Assembly (NCBI GenBank): GCA_964370295.1
Contig: CAYJIR010000019.1
Span: 1-35,552 of the forward strand
Direction of reading: 5' to 3'
Source: JAAYCI01 sp964370295
Lineage (GTDB): Bacteria; Bacillota; Clostridia; Oscillospirales; Ruminococcaceae
DNA: 35,552 bases
Below, one piece after another: positions 24,111 through 32,178 of the stretch (position 1 is its first letter; the number at the start of each line of letters is the position of its first letter). Under the pieces are notes generated by a model, which saw nothing but the letters and a program-made list of their open reading frames with translations, searched no databases and was not told where the DNA came from. The position numbers were made by a program, and so were the translations under genes.

Positions 24111-24371
24111 ATGAGAATTGATAAATACCTTAAAGTGTCGCGCCTGATTAAGCGCCGCAGTGTGGCAAACGAAGTGGCAGACGCCGGGCGCATTTTGGTG
24201 AATGGGCGGCTGGTAAAGGCAAGCTACAATGTGAAGATAGACGATGTTATCGAGATTTCTTTTGGCAACCGGATGCTAAAGGCAAGAGTATTGTCTTTGC
24301 AGGTGGCGCCAGGCAAGGATGTGGCGCGCGAAATGTATGAATTGCTGGAAAATGAAGAAAACATCCCATAA
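24111..24371 (+). CDS. rqcP: S4-domain RNA-binding protein RqcP (YabO)
   Basis: Protein of 86 residues made almost wholly of an S4 domain: MRIDKYLKVSRLIKRRS, then AGRILVNGRLVKASY. RqcP helps elongate C-terminal alanine tails on stalled nascent chains with RqcH on the 50S subunit. The position in the mazG-hup-divIC group supports this over Hsp15. The start follows AAAGGAGC. yabP and yabQ, which follow rqcP in sporeformers, are missing. Confidence 0.9.
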   Translation: MRIDKYLKVSRLIKRRSVANEVADAGRILVNGRLVKASYNVKIDDVIEISFGNRMLKARVLSLQVAPGKDVAREMYELLENEENIP

Positions 24372-24387
24372 AGTATGCTAAAAAACC

Positions 24388-24416
24388 TTGATTTATGTGA
24401 TGGTTTTTTGTATAAT
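24388..24416 (+). promoter_or_regulatory. promoter of divIC
   Basis: -35 TTGATT (24388-24393), 17-bp spacer, -10 TATAAT (24411-24416), about 120 bp before divIC and just after rqcP. Confidence 0.7.
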
Positions 24417-24538
24417 CATAATAATCGAAACTGGCGATTAAAAGTGGGGCATGCTCTGTGCCGGTATTTAAAGAGTAAACGAGGCAACAAAACCGATGCG
24501 ATGAGGCTTTGCATGGCCAGAGACAAAGAGGTGGAACC

Positions 24539-24832
24539 ATGCCAAAACAGAAAAAGAGAAGTATGCGTGGTTTGGTGCTTATGCTGGTGGTGTTTGCGGT
24601 GGGCGTTTATCTGGCCATTTATTTTATCGAAGGGCAAATGCACATTGCCACCCTAGAACAAGAGCTGGGCATGGTGGAAAGCGAACTGGCGGACTTACAG
24701 TTTACAAACGAAGATTTAACGGACATGGTGCAAGCGGAAAACCAAGATGATTATGTGCAGCGTGTGGCGCGCGAAGAAATGGACTATGTGTATCCAAACG
24801 ACCGTGTGTTTGTAGATATTTCCGGAAATTAG
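24539..24832 (+). CDS. divIC: septum formation initiator DivIC/FtsB family
   Basis: Protein of 97 residues: basic N terminus (MPKQKKRSMRG), one membrane helix (about 11-30), an outer coiled coil with heptad leucines (about 37-65) and the end region VQRVAREEMDYVYPNDRVFV, as in DivIC/FtsB. It forms part of the division complex with FtsL and DivIB. Start at 24539 after AGAGGTGG. Context (rqcP before, S1 protein after) agrees with divIC. Confidence 0.85.
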   Translation: MPKQKKRSMRGLVLMLVVFAVGVYLAIYFIEGQMHIATLEQELGMVESELADLQFTNEDLTDMVQAENQDDYVQRVAREEMDYVYPNDRVFVDISGN

Positions 24833-24917
24833 CTAGGTAAAGCCTTGGCAAGGCGCAGCAAGGAGCGGGCCAAGGGCAAGAGTGACACAGAGGAATAAGG
24901 GGAGGAACCAAGGGTAG

Positions 24918-25337
24918 ATGCAGGTTGAAATAGGCACAATTGTAGAGGGGAAAGTGACCGGGGTTAAAAAGTTTGGCGCTTTTGTGATGTTGCCCGGCGG
25001 CAGCACAGGCATGGTGCATGTGTCTGAGGTGAGCAACGAGTATATCCAAGAGCTAAGCGATGTGTTAAACGAGGGGCAAACCGTGCGTGTAAAGGTGCTT
25101 AGCATCAGCCCCGAGGGCAAGACAGCCCTGTCTATTAAAAAGGCGCAAGAGGGAAGCTCGCCGCCAAAACAGCGTGCAGACACAGGCAAGGTGTGGCAAC
25201 CGAAGCCCAAGGCCGTGCCGGAAACGCTTGGTTTTGAGGATATGATGGCGCGCTTTAAAACCCAAAGCGAAGAAAAAATAAGTGATTTGAAACGTGTGAC
25301 CGAGGCAAGACGAGGCGGATATTCTCGCCGTCGCTAA
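24918..25337 (+). CDS. S1-domain RNA-binding protein (YabR/YugI-like)
   Basis: Protein of 139 residues. Residues 1-75 are one S1/OB fold (EIGTIVEGKVTGVKKFGAFV, then GMVHVSEVS, and VKVLSISPEGKTALSIKKA). The rest is a basic, probably disordered tail ending in RRGGYSRRR. It probably binds RNA or ribosomes. In B. subtilis the equivalent place after divIC is held by yabR. The GGGGAGGA site is about 14 nt from the start, longer than usual. Confidence 0.85.
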   Translation: MQVEIGTIVEGKVTGVKKFGAFVMLPGGSTGMVHVSEVSNEYIQELSDVLNEGQTVRVKVLSISPEGKTALSIKKAQEGSSPPKQRADTGKVWQPKPKAVPETLGFEDMMARFKTQSEEKISDLKRVTEARRGGYSRRR

Positions 25338-25393
25338 TACATATAGAAATAGTGGCCTTTTCCTTGGTGAAGTTGACGAAAAATTATAAATCA

Positions 25394-25423
25394 TTGGATT
25401 TTTTTCGTGCATAATGGTATAAT
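25394..25423 (+). promoter_or_regulatory. promoter of hpf
   Basis: -35 TTGGAT (25394-25399), 18-bp spacer, -10 TATAAT (25418-25423). An extended TGG precedes the -10 box. Confidence 0.55.
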
Positions 25424-25478
25424 ATAACCAAGATAAGTTGTACGCACCGAAATGAGGCACGAGGGAGGCAAGAAACAT

Positions 25479-26003
25479 ATGAAAATTGTCTGTAGTGGTA
25501 GAAAAGTGAACTTGAAGGACAGTTTCGTAGACAGAGTGGAAAAACGTTTGGGTAAGCTGGATAAGTTTTTTGATGAAAATGCCGAGGCCCAAGTTACTGT
25601 GGTGGTGGAGCGCAACTACCAAAAAGTGGAGATAACCGTGCGCGATGGCAGCTTTGTGGCGCGTGCAGAGCGCAGCGCCGAGCAAATGGAAGAGGCCTTT
25701 GACGCAGCGGCCGAAGTGTTGCACCACAACATTGTAAAGCATCGCAAAAAATTGTCCGAGCGCTTGCACCGCTCTTTGCCTTTAGAAGATTTTGGCGACG
25801 AGCCCGTGCAAGATGAGGTCAGCTATCACTTAATTCGCGAAAAGCACTTCATGGTGAAACCCACCACGGTGGACGAGGCCATCTTGCAAATGAACATGCT
25901 GGGGCATAATTTCTATCTTTATTTGGACACAGATACAAACGAAATTAATGCTGTGTACACAAGAAAAGACGGAAGCTTTGGCGTTTTGGTGCCCGAGCGC
26001 TAG
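25479..26003 (+). CDS. hpf: ribosome hibernation promoting factor, long form
   Basis: Protein of 174 residues. The N-terminal S30AE domain (1 to about 100, MKIVCSGRKVNLKDSF) binds the decoding region of the 30S subunit; the C-terminal domain (about 115-174, with IREKHFMVKPTTVDEAI and GHNFYLYLD) dimerises to pair ribosomes into 100S particles. The two-domain length is that of long HPF. Start at 25479 after GGGAGG. Single-gene unit with its own promoter and terminator. Confidence 0.94.
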   Translation: MKIVCSGRKVNLKDSFVDRVEKRLGKLDKFFDENAEAQVTVVVERNYQKVEITVRDGSFVARAERSAEQMEEAFDAAAEVLHHNIVKHRKKLSERLHRSLPLEDFGDEPVQDEVSYHLIREKHFMVKPTTVDEAILQMNMLGHNFYLYLDTDTNEINAVYTRKDGSFGVLVPER

Positions 26004-26012
26004 CCAACAATA

Positions 26013-26065
26013 TGCATAATAAAAAGCTATGGCAACACCGCGGTGTTGCCATAGCTTTTTTATTG
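26013..26065. terminator. bidirectional terminator between hpf and the NSS symporter gene
   Basis: A perfect 40-bp palindrome (26021-26060): 20 bases and their exact reverse complement with no loop base, A5 on the left and T6 on the right. The genes on both sides converge on it, so it can stop transcription from both. Confidence 0.92.
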
Positions 26066-26239
26066 TGGTGGTTAGCGCTGTGCCCAAAATGTTTCGTCGC
26101 TTTTGCTTTGGCCTTTATAAACCCTCTTGGCAACGCGCAAACTTGCACTTTTCCAAATCAAAAACAGGAATTTCAAATGGATAAATGCCGTTTTCTGCCT
26201 GTTGCGTGGGCATGAAGCACTGGCTGTAAAGCAGAGAGA

Positions 26240-27604
26240 TTATAAGGTTAATAAGCCAAGAGCCTCTAAAATTTTGCTTAGGAAAATAACAACCAAGAAA
26301 ATGGGCGCGATATATTTTATCATCAAAATGAACAAAGGCTCTAGTTTTCCAAACTTGGACGATTGATTTACCTCGTCTATCAAGGTTTTTGGTTTTAGCA
26401 CGTAGCCTGCAAAAATACAGGTTAAAAAGGCCACGATGGGCATGAGCACGGTGTTGCTGATAAAGTCGAAGAAATCTAAAAACGCAAAGCCGAGTAATGT
26501 GACATCGCTCCATATCCCGTTGCCCAAAGAAGAGGGAATGGCAAATACAAAGCAACCAAGGGCCACAACAATGCAAGTGAATTTACGCTTAAGGCCGAAA
26601 CGGTCCATAAAAATAGAGATGATGGTTTCCATAAGGGAAACCGTGGAGGTTAGCACCGCAAAGGTGACCAACAAGAAGAAGATGGCTCCAAAGAAGGCAC
26701 CGGCTTGCATGTCCATAAACACTTTTGGCAAGGTGATAAACATAAGCCCGGCGCCGGCGTTCATGGCGTCCGGGTCGCCCCCGGAGAACGAGAACACGGC
26801 GGGCACGATCATAAGGCCGGCTAAAAAAGCCACACCGGCATCCAAAATTTCTATACGTTTTACGCTTTTTATCAGGTCGGTTTCTTTGTTGAGGTAAGAA
26901 CCATAGGTAATCATGATGCCCATGGCAAGCGACAGGGAAAAGAACAGTTGCCCCAGCGCCGCTATGACGGTGTTAACCGAAAAACGGGAAAAATTGGGCG
27001 TGAGATAATACAGCACGCCCTCTAGGCCGCCCGGGCGCGTGATGCTGTAGATAGAAATGAACACGGAAAGCAAAATCAAAAGGGGCATTAAAAATTTACT
27101 GGCCTTTTCTATGCCTTTTTCCACGCCCAAGAAAACGCAAATAAAGGTGAGGAATATCACCAAAAACAGCCAAATCAAAGGCTCTACCGGCTGTGCGATG
27201 TAGCTGGAGAAAAAGTTGTCATCGGCGGCAGATTGCGCACCCCCCAAGGTGAAAACAGCCAAATACTTTAGCACCCAGCCGCCTATGACACTGTAGTAGG
27301 GCAAGATGATGATGGGCACAAAAGAGGCCAAAACCCCCAAAAAAGAAAAACGTTTGTTTAGGGCCCCAAAAGCGTTGATGGCGCTAAGGCCGGTTTTGCG
27401 CCCGATGGCAAGCTCTACAATCATGAGAGAAAAGCCAAAGGTGACAAGCAACACGGCATACACCAGCAAAAAGATGCCGCCACCGTATTCTGCGGCAAGG
27501 TAAGGAAAACGCCAAATATTACCAAGCCCCACGGCCGAGGCGGCCGCCGCAAAAATAAAGCCAAGTTGCCCGGAAAAACTGCTGCGTTTCTTCTTTTTTT
27601 CCAT
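26240..27604 (-). CDS. neurotransmitter:sodium symporter (NSS) family transporter
   Basis: Protein of 454 residues, about 11-12 membrane helices, the usual bacterial NSS size. TM1 shows SAVGLGNIWRFPYLAAEYGG, the family signature with the sodium and substrate sites; TM6 region FFSLSLAMGIMITYGSYL fits too. It should take up an amino acid or related compound with sodium; the substrate is not clear. Start at 27604 after AAGGGGGA. Last gene of a possible five-gene minus-strand unit; the palindromic terminator lies about 180 bp downstream. Confidence 0.9.
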   Translation of the reverse strand: MEKKKKRSSFSGQLGFIFAAAASAVGLGNIWRFPYLAAEYGGGIFLLVYAVLLVTFGFSLMIVELAIGRKTGLSAINAFGALNKRFSFLGVLASFVPIIILPYYSVIGGWVLKYLAVFTLGGAQSAADDNFFSSYIAQPVEPLIWLFLVIFLTFICVFLGVEKGIEKASKFLMPLLILLSVFISIYSITRPGGLEGVLYYLTPNFSRFSVNTVIAALGQLFFSLSLAMGIMITYGSYLNKETDLIKSVKRIEILDAGVAFLAGLMIVPAVFSFSGGDPDAMNAGAGLMFITLPKVFMDMQAGAFFGAIFFLLVTFAVLTSTVSLMETIISIFMDRFGLKRKFTCIVVALGCFVFAIPSSLGNGIWSDVTLLGFAFLDFFDFISNTVLMPIVAFLTCIFAGYVLKPKTLIDEVNQSSKFGKLEPLFILMIKYIAPIFLVVIFLSKILEALGLLTL

Positions 27605-27688
27605 GTTAAAAATCCCCCTTTATGTAAAAACATTTTGTAAGGCTCCCTTTATGGGCAAACAAAGCTGCACCACCATGTGGTTTGCCTT

Positions 27689-28501
27689 TTATACTAAGGT
27701 GTAGATGATGTTTTCCTCGGTTTCGGCCAAGGGTTGCAAAAAACTTGTATTATTTAACGCAGAAAGCAAGGCGGAATCTTTGCTTTGCACGATGTAGGCG
27801 GTGTTTGTTTCCTGCATGGAATTTTGCAATAGCTCGGGCGAGTAGGGCGTGTTTTGGAAAATCAACATATTGCATAAAAGATAGGCATGGCCAACATAAT
27901 CTTCGCTTTCGGCCTCGTGCACCACGCCGTTATACACGGTGTCGCGCCCGTAGCTTAGGCGGATGTTTGGGTCGTACAGGCGGATATCCAGCACCATGGC
28001 GGCCGGCACAGCTACGCGCTTTTCGCCGATATTGTCTTGCTGTAAAATATCTGCCACAGCGATGCTTTCCTCTTCTATTTTATATAAATTGGTGGCAAGG
28101 GAATAATTGCTGCTTGTAAACATCAGCCCCCCGCAAAGCACCACCACGCAAGCAAGGGCCCCGGCACGAAGGAGACGCTTTTTTTGCACACGCTCGCTGC
28201 ACACCAGGCACACGGCCACATAGGCAATGGTTTCCACCATCATTAAAAGCCAATAATTGCGCCAGTACACGCTGGTGTCCATGCCGATTATATCCCAGGC
28301 AATCACCATCAAAGGGTTGGCAATCACCAAAACCAAAACGGCAAGCAAAGGTAGGGCGAAAATTTGGCGTGTTTCTTTGTCGGCCTTTAGCATAATGTAT
28401 AAAAGACAGGCCAAAAACAAAAAGGTATACAGCCCTGTGCCTGTGTATTTCACGAAAATATCTTTTAAAAAGTAAAAGGTGTTAAAAATACCTTGTAGCA
28501 T
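27689..28501 (-). CDS. polytopic membrane protein, unrecognised
   Basis: Protein of 270 residues. About four membrane helices in the first half (near 20-38, 48-68, 82-100, 112-128), then an outside or inside soluble part of about 140 residues with VADILQQD, DIRLYDPNIRLSYGRD and HAYLLCNMLIF. The start at 28501 follows AAAGGAGGGG. I do not recognise the family. It lies 98 bp after the DUF6077-like gene. The layout of several helices plus a C-terminal soluble part may mean that it and its neighbour are two halves of one larger membrane protein. No function is claimed. Confidence 0.7.
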   Translation of the reverse strand: MLQGIFNTFYFLKDIFVKYTGTGLYTFLFLACLLYIMLKADKETRQIFALPLLAVLVLVIANPLMVIAWDIIGMDTSVYWRNYWLLMMVETIAYVAVCLVCSERVQKKRLLRAGALACVVVLCGGLMFTSSNYSLATNLYKIEEESIAVADILQQDNIGEKRVAVPAAMVLDIRLYDPNIRLSYGRDTVYNGVVHEAESEDYVGHAYLLCNMLIFQNTPYSPELLQNSMQETNTAYIVQSKDSALLSALNNTSFLQPLAETEENIIYTLV

Positions 28502-28599
28502 GCATGCCCCTCCTTTTACACTTGTTTTCTAGGAATATTCGGCAAGGTGGCCGTTGATGTGTAGATATGCGTTGTGGTGGTGCCATGCCCAATGTTTTT

Positions 28600-29640
28600 T
28601 TAGCGCAGGGCCACATAGAGGATGCCGATGATAAAGCAAGACGATAAACATGCAAAACTTTTCAGCAAAATACCGATATTTTTTTGCAAAATGGTATACA
28701 CCAGCGCAAAACAGCCCACCAGCATGGGGGCTAAAATCACCCCCATGGAAGACAGCGTGCAAGCACACAACACCGTGGTGGCAAGCGCGAGCCAAAGAAA
28801 CAAAGAGGCCCTGTTTTTGCCGATTTGTAAAAGCAGCCAGCACAGCATGGGCACCGCCACCGCGCCTAAAAATGCCTTGCCCTGCCAAATGCGAAACAAC
28901 AAAAAGGTAGAGCTGGTGTATACGGAAGTGTTGCCAAATACATTGACAAGGCTTACAAATATCAAAAACCAGCCTATTTTTTCCGCCTGCCCCGAAAACA
29001 AAGTATCGCCCAAAAGGGTGTATACCAAATAGGCCGTCAGTGTGAGAAACACGGGCAAAATGGTGTGCATCAAAATGGTGGGATGCACCAAAAGAACCTT
29101 GGCCAAGGCCGCGCAGCACACAGTGTAGCCCGACAAAATATAGCGCACGGGAAAGCTTAAGAAATCGTCGCCGCGATAGGGTTCTATTTCGTATACGGTG
29201 CCCGTTTCCCAGGTGATAACCGAGGTGCCTACATAGAATGCGTCGTCGCCGTCTGTGTGCGAAAACACGCTGATAAACACCACTTGTAGCACAATCAACA
29301 AAAGGGCTACCCACACAGTTGAGGGAAGGCCCCGCAGGCTGCGTGCAAGCCGTGCAAAACTTTGTGCCAACCATGTGCGGTGCCAAAGCAAACCGGCCAC
29401 AGAAAAAACAAGCAGCAAACCCAGCCATATCCAAAACGGGGGTGCAAAGTCACTGCCTGCCAGCACAAAGGGAACATACACCAGCTCGAAAAGGGCAAAA
29501 ATCGAAAACAGGCCCAGCACATAGCAGGCGGCCAAAGCCACTTTACATTCCCCGAGAAAAGGGCGAAAATGCGCGCCCAAAAGCAGTGGCATCAAAAGCA
29601 AAAAGACAAGGCTTAACAAAACAGTATACCAAGCCAGCAC
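28600..29640 (-). CDS. DUF6077-like polytopic membrane protein
   Basis: Protein of 346 residues with about nine or ten membrane helices. The segment FSHTDGDDAFYVGTSV, EIEPYRGDD and the following VRYILSGY is an outer loop of the kind I associate with DUF6077; the match is from memory and needs a profile search. The GTG start at 29640 is chosen for AGAGGAG 8 nt upstream. It is 42 bp after the TauE gene. Such proteins often occur in Clostridia and have no assigned function; a role in surface polysaccharide handling is possible but not shown here. Confidence 0.65.
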   Translation of the reverse strand: MLAWYTVLLSLVFLLLMPLLLGAHFRPFLGECKVALAACYVLGLFSIFALFELVYVPFVLAGSDFAPPFWIWLGLLLVFSVAGLLWHRTWLAQSFARLARSLRGLPSTVWVALLLIVLQVVFISVFSHTDGDDAFYVGTSVITWETGTVYEIEPYRGDDFLSFPVRYILSGYTVCCAALAKVLLVHPTILMHTILPVFLTLTAYLVYTLLGDTLFSGQAEKIGWFLIFVSLVNVFGNTSVYTSSTFLLFRIWQGKAFLGAVAVPMLCWLLLQIGKNRASLFLWLALATTVLCACTLSSMGVILAPMLVGCFALVYTILQKNIGILLKSFACLSSCFIIGILYVALR

Positions 29641-29682
29641 GGTTTTTCTCCTCTCTGTGGTTGTAAGCGGGCCGTATGGGTT

Positions 29683-30462
29683 TTATACCCGGTAGCGATA
29701 GATGTTTACAAGGCATAGCGCAAGCACCAGCAGTTGCACGGCATTAAAAAGTTTGTCCACCAGGTGGTTGCCCAGCCGGGCAGAAAATTTGCCGCCTATC
29801 AGGGCACCCAAAACGGCCCCGGATATCATAAAGGGCAGGGCGGATAAATCGAAAGAAGAAAAACCGAGGTTGGTGCCAATGATAAATAGCTTTGCCCCTT
29901 GGGCAAACAGAATGGTAATTAAGGAGCTGAGCGCGGCGGTTTTTGTGTCGTAGGAAAAAAAGAAAATAAAGGCAGCCACGTTGATGGGGCCACCGCCTAT
30001 TCCCAAAAATGAAGAGAGCACGCCCAGCATCATGCCCACCAAAAAAATAAGCACGGCATTGCGCAGCTCAAAAGAGGGAAGGGTCTCTTTGGCCTTCATA
30101 TAGAGGAAAACAAGCAAAATAACGGCGGCAAGCACGGCGTTTTGTGTGACGATGACCACATGGTTTTCAAGGCCGGCCGTGGCCTGTGTTAACAGGTGTT
30201 GCCCCAGTGTGCCGCCCAAAACAGAACCCAAGGCCACCAAAACAGCCACAGAGAGAGAAAGCTCGGTTTTTTTAAAAAAATTGCGCGCAGCGGATATTGT
30301 CGCCATGGACAACACCGTGAAAGACGACAAAACCCCAATGCTTTGGGCGTCAAATGTGCCGAAAATATCGAATACAGGCTTGATGATCACCCCGCCGCCC
30401 ATGCCGGTGATAGAGCCGATGATACAGGAAAACAGAGCCACCAAAAAGTAAACAGCACCCAC
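29683..30462 (-). CDS. TauE/SafE family permease
   Basis: Protein of 259 residues with about eight membrane helices in two halves, each with a glycine motif: GMGGGVIIKP in the first and GIGGGPINVA in the second. This is the TauE/SafE layout (export or import of sulfite, organosulfonates or other anions). The substrate is unknown. GTG start at 30462 after AAAGGAG. It lies 45 bp after the diguanylate cyclase stop, so likely cotranscribed. Confidence 0.87.
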   Translation of the reverse strand: MGAVYFLVALFSCIIGSITGMGGGVIIKPVFDIFGTFDAQSIGVLSSFTVLSMATISAARNFFKKTELSLSVAVLVALGSVLGGTLGQHLLTQATAGLENHVVIVTQNAVLAAVILLVFLYMKAKETLPSFELRNAVLIFLVGMMLGVLSSFLGIGGGPINVAAFIFFFSYDTKTAALSSLITILFAQGAKLFIIGTNLGFSSFDLSALPFMISGAVLGALIGGKFSARLGNHLVDKLFNAVQLLVLALCLVNIYRYRV

Positions 30463-30507
30463 GAAAATCTCCTTTAAAAGTGTGCACTATGCCATATGTG
30501 AAATCGT

Positions 30508-31716
30508 TTAGCTGGGAACACGGTCTTGAGCACTTCGCGGCAATTGGTCGAACACAGATACGCGGTTGCGTCCTTCGTGTTTGGCGTGATAGAGGGCTTT
30601 GTCGGCCTTGTCCACCAAGGAAAACATATTGTCGTCCCGCTCGGGTGTCATGGCGTGCACACCGGCGCTGATGGTGATGTGCTGCTCGTTTTTGGCCTGC
30701 GGAATGTTGAGGTTTTCTATCTCTTGCAAAATGCGGATGGCCACAGTTTCGGCACCCTCTGCGGTGCTGCCGGGCAATAAAACCACAAATTCTTCGCCGC
30801 CATAGCGGAACACATGGTCACTGGGGCGTTTTAAATTTTGTTGTATGGTGTGGGCGATCAGCTTTAGGCAGCGGTCTCCCTCCAGGTGGCCAAAGTGGTC
30901 GTTATATTGTTTAAAATGGTCTACATCCAGCAAAATAACCCCCACGCCCTCGCCCATCAAGAGGGCTTGTTCATACGAGAGGGCAAGCGCTTTGTTAAAG
31001 GCCAAGCGGTTCAAAATACCCGTAAGGGCATCGGTTACAGAGGTTTCCTCCAGCTGTTTGTTCATCACCTCTAAGCGCAGGTTTGTCTTTTTCAAAACAG
31101 CGTTGGCGCGCTCTAGCTCTATCTCTTGGTTAAAACTTTGCACATGGCCGTTGTGAAAGGGGATTATCAGGCATAGGTTGGCCATTAAAAGGAACACCGT
31201 GTTTAAAATGAGGCCAAACTTAATGTCCCAGCTAAAGTTGAATAGGGTGATGCAGATAATGAGGGCTAGGTTGGCAAAACCAACGGTGAGAAACAGGGTT
31301 TTTACACTGAAATAGAGCAAGATAGAAACAAAAGAAGAGAAGATGATAAAGATGATGCTTAAGGTGTGCAGTGTTTGAATTTCGGCAAGGCTGGTAAGTA
31401 GTGCCAGGCCGAAAAAGCAAAGCACAAAAGCATAGTCCACAACATGTTGGTGGCGTTTAAAGCGTCCCTTGCGATAGCCTTGATAAAGCACCAAAAACAC
31501 GCCGGAAACAATGGCGGCAACTAAATAAATATAGAAGTAGGACAGTTGCAGCAAATCAACACCAAAGCGCAAAGCCTGAAAGCCGGTTAGGACAAACTCG
31601 GCCAAAAAAATGGCAAGGCTTAAGGGGAAAAACATTTGCCGATGACGCTCGTTTGCCTTGGTGTGGAAACGCTCTTCGTAGCCGGGCAACACTTGCAATA
31701 CTTTTAAAGAAAACAT
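30508..31716 (-). CDS. membrane-bound diguanylate cyclase
   Basis: Protein of 402 residues. Six membrane helices (about 28-48, 57-80, 94-112, 116-137, 141-160, 168-186), a coiled coil (195-225) and a GGDEF domain. The active-site signature is RYGGEEF (GGEEF 306-310), so the enzyme should make c-di-GMP from two GTP. The RxxD inhibitory site is present as RPSD (297-300), five residues before the signature, which allows product inhibition. No EAL or HD-GYP domain. The N-terminal helices may sense a membrane or small-molecule signal. The ATG at 31716 follows GGAG; an in-frame ATG at 31728 is less well placed. Confidence 0.92.
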   Translation of the reverse strand: MFSLKVLQVLPGYEERFHTKANERHRQMFFPLSLAIFLAEFVLTGFQALRFGVDLLQLSYFYIYLVAAIVSGVFLVLYQGYRKGRFKRHQHVVDYAFVLCFFGLALLTSLAEIQTLHTLSIIFIIFSSFVSILLYFSVKTLFLTVGFANLALIICITLFNFSWDIKFGLILNTVFLLMANLCLIIPFHNGHVQSFNQEIELERANAVLKKTNLRLEVMNKQLEETSVTDALTGILNRLAFNKALALSYEQALLMGEGVGVILLDVDHFKQYNDHFGHLEGDRCLKLIAHTIQQNLKRPSDHVFRYGGEEFVVLLPGSTAEGAETVAIRILQEIENLNIPQAKNEQHITISAGVHAMTPERDDNMFSLVDKADKALYHAKHEGRNRVSVFDQLPRSAQDRVPS

Positions 31717-31744
31717 GGCACACTCCATAGATAATAATATTGAA

Positions 31745-31788
31745 AAAGTGCAAGGTTTTTCGTTTTTTGCACAAAAACCGCACACTTT
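31745..31788 (-). promoter_or_regulatory. dyad in the leader of the diguanylate cyclase gene
   Basis: AAAGTG (31745-31750) and GGTTTTT (31754-31760) are matched by AAAAACC (31773-31779) and CACTTT (31783-31788), with 3-base unpaired steps on each side and a 12-nt loop. About 30 bp before the start codon. Could be an operator or an RNA hairpin. Confidence 0.4.
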
Positions 31789-31835
31789 CGATGTCGTTTT
31801 TTCGTATACGGGGGAACACAGTGGGCAGCATCAAG

Positions 31836-31950
31836 GCCTGCCTCTAAAAAATGCGGTTTTGGATAGTGTCAACCCTATCTAAAGCTTTTTATAGCCACCG
31901 CATATTGCGCAGAGGCTAAAGGAACTCTCGCACGGGTTTCTTCAGCAGGC
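31836..31950 (+). ncRNA. candidate structured RNA
   Basis: Five stems nest or branch: GCCTG (31836-31840) with CAGGC (31946-31950); CCTCT (31841-31845) with AGAGG (31911-31915); ATGCGGT (31851-31857) with ACCGCAT (31897-31903); GATAG (31862-31866) with CTATC (31875-31879); and GGAACTC (31920-31926) with GGGTTTC (31934-31940). The last needs two G-U pairs, which form only in a plus-strand RNA, so I favour that strand. I do not recognise a known family, and no clear promoter is seen upstream. Confidence 0.35.
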
Positions 31951-32059
31951 AACAGTTATAAATATATCCTAAAACGGTGAGGAAAACAAGAGGAAAGGCG
32001 GCAAAAACGCGCCAATATCTTAAAAAACACCTCCGAGATGAAAAACACGGGAATTTGCC

Positions 32060-32088
32060 TTGACAGCGAGCACAAAAACAGGTAGAAT
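32060..32088 (+). promoter_or_regulatory. promoter of the str operon
   Basis: -35 TTGACA (32060-32065, full consensus), 17-bp spacer, -10 TAGAAT (32083-32088). It gives a leader of about 85 nt before rpsL. Confidence 0.85.
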
Positions 32089-32104
32089 ACATATATTGCG
32101 CAAG

Positions 32105-32127
32105 GTGCGCCTTATTTTTGTGCGCAC
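32105..32127 (+). promoter_or_regulatory. hairpin in the rpsL leader
   Basis: GTGCGC (32105-32110) pairs with GCGCAC (32122-32127) across an 11-nt T-rich loop; an alternative stem GCGC/GCGC just upstream competes for the left arm. It might take part in ribosomal protein feedback control, which is not shown. Confidence 0.35.
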
Positions 32128-32178
32128 ACTGTGTAGTTATTTTACCACATTTTAACAAGAAGAGAAAGGAGGAAATCC

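Larger units (their letters stand above)
31717..32178. other. 462-bp intergenic region between the cyclase and rpsL
   Basis: No gene seen. Contains the leader dyad of the cyclase gene (31745-31788), a nested set of inverted repeats that may be a structured RNA (31836-31950), the rpsL promoter (32060-32088) and a leader hairpin (32105-32127). Confidence 0.75.

Noticed and set aside
26115..26213. Possible 32-residue protein (minus strand) just after the NSS symporter gene, starting MPTQQAENG
   Set aside because: Some NSS genes are followed by a small subunit, but those have a membrane helix; this one is polar, has no ribosome binding site, and no family match could be seen.
27653..27686. Terminator between the unrecognised membrane protein gene and the NSS gene
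   Set aside because: GGCAAAC and GTTTGCC pair, but on the minus strand, where it would be needed, no T run follows; the T run is on the plus strand.
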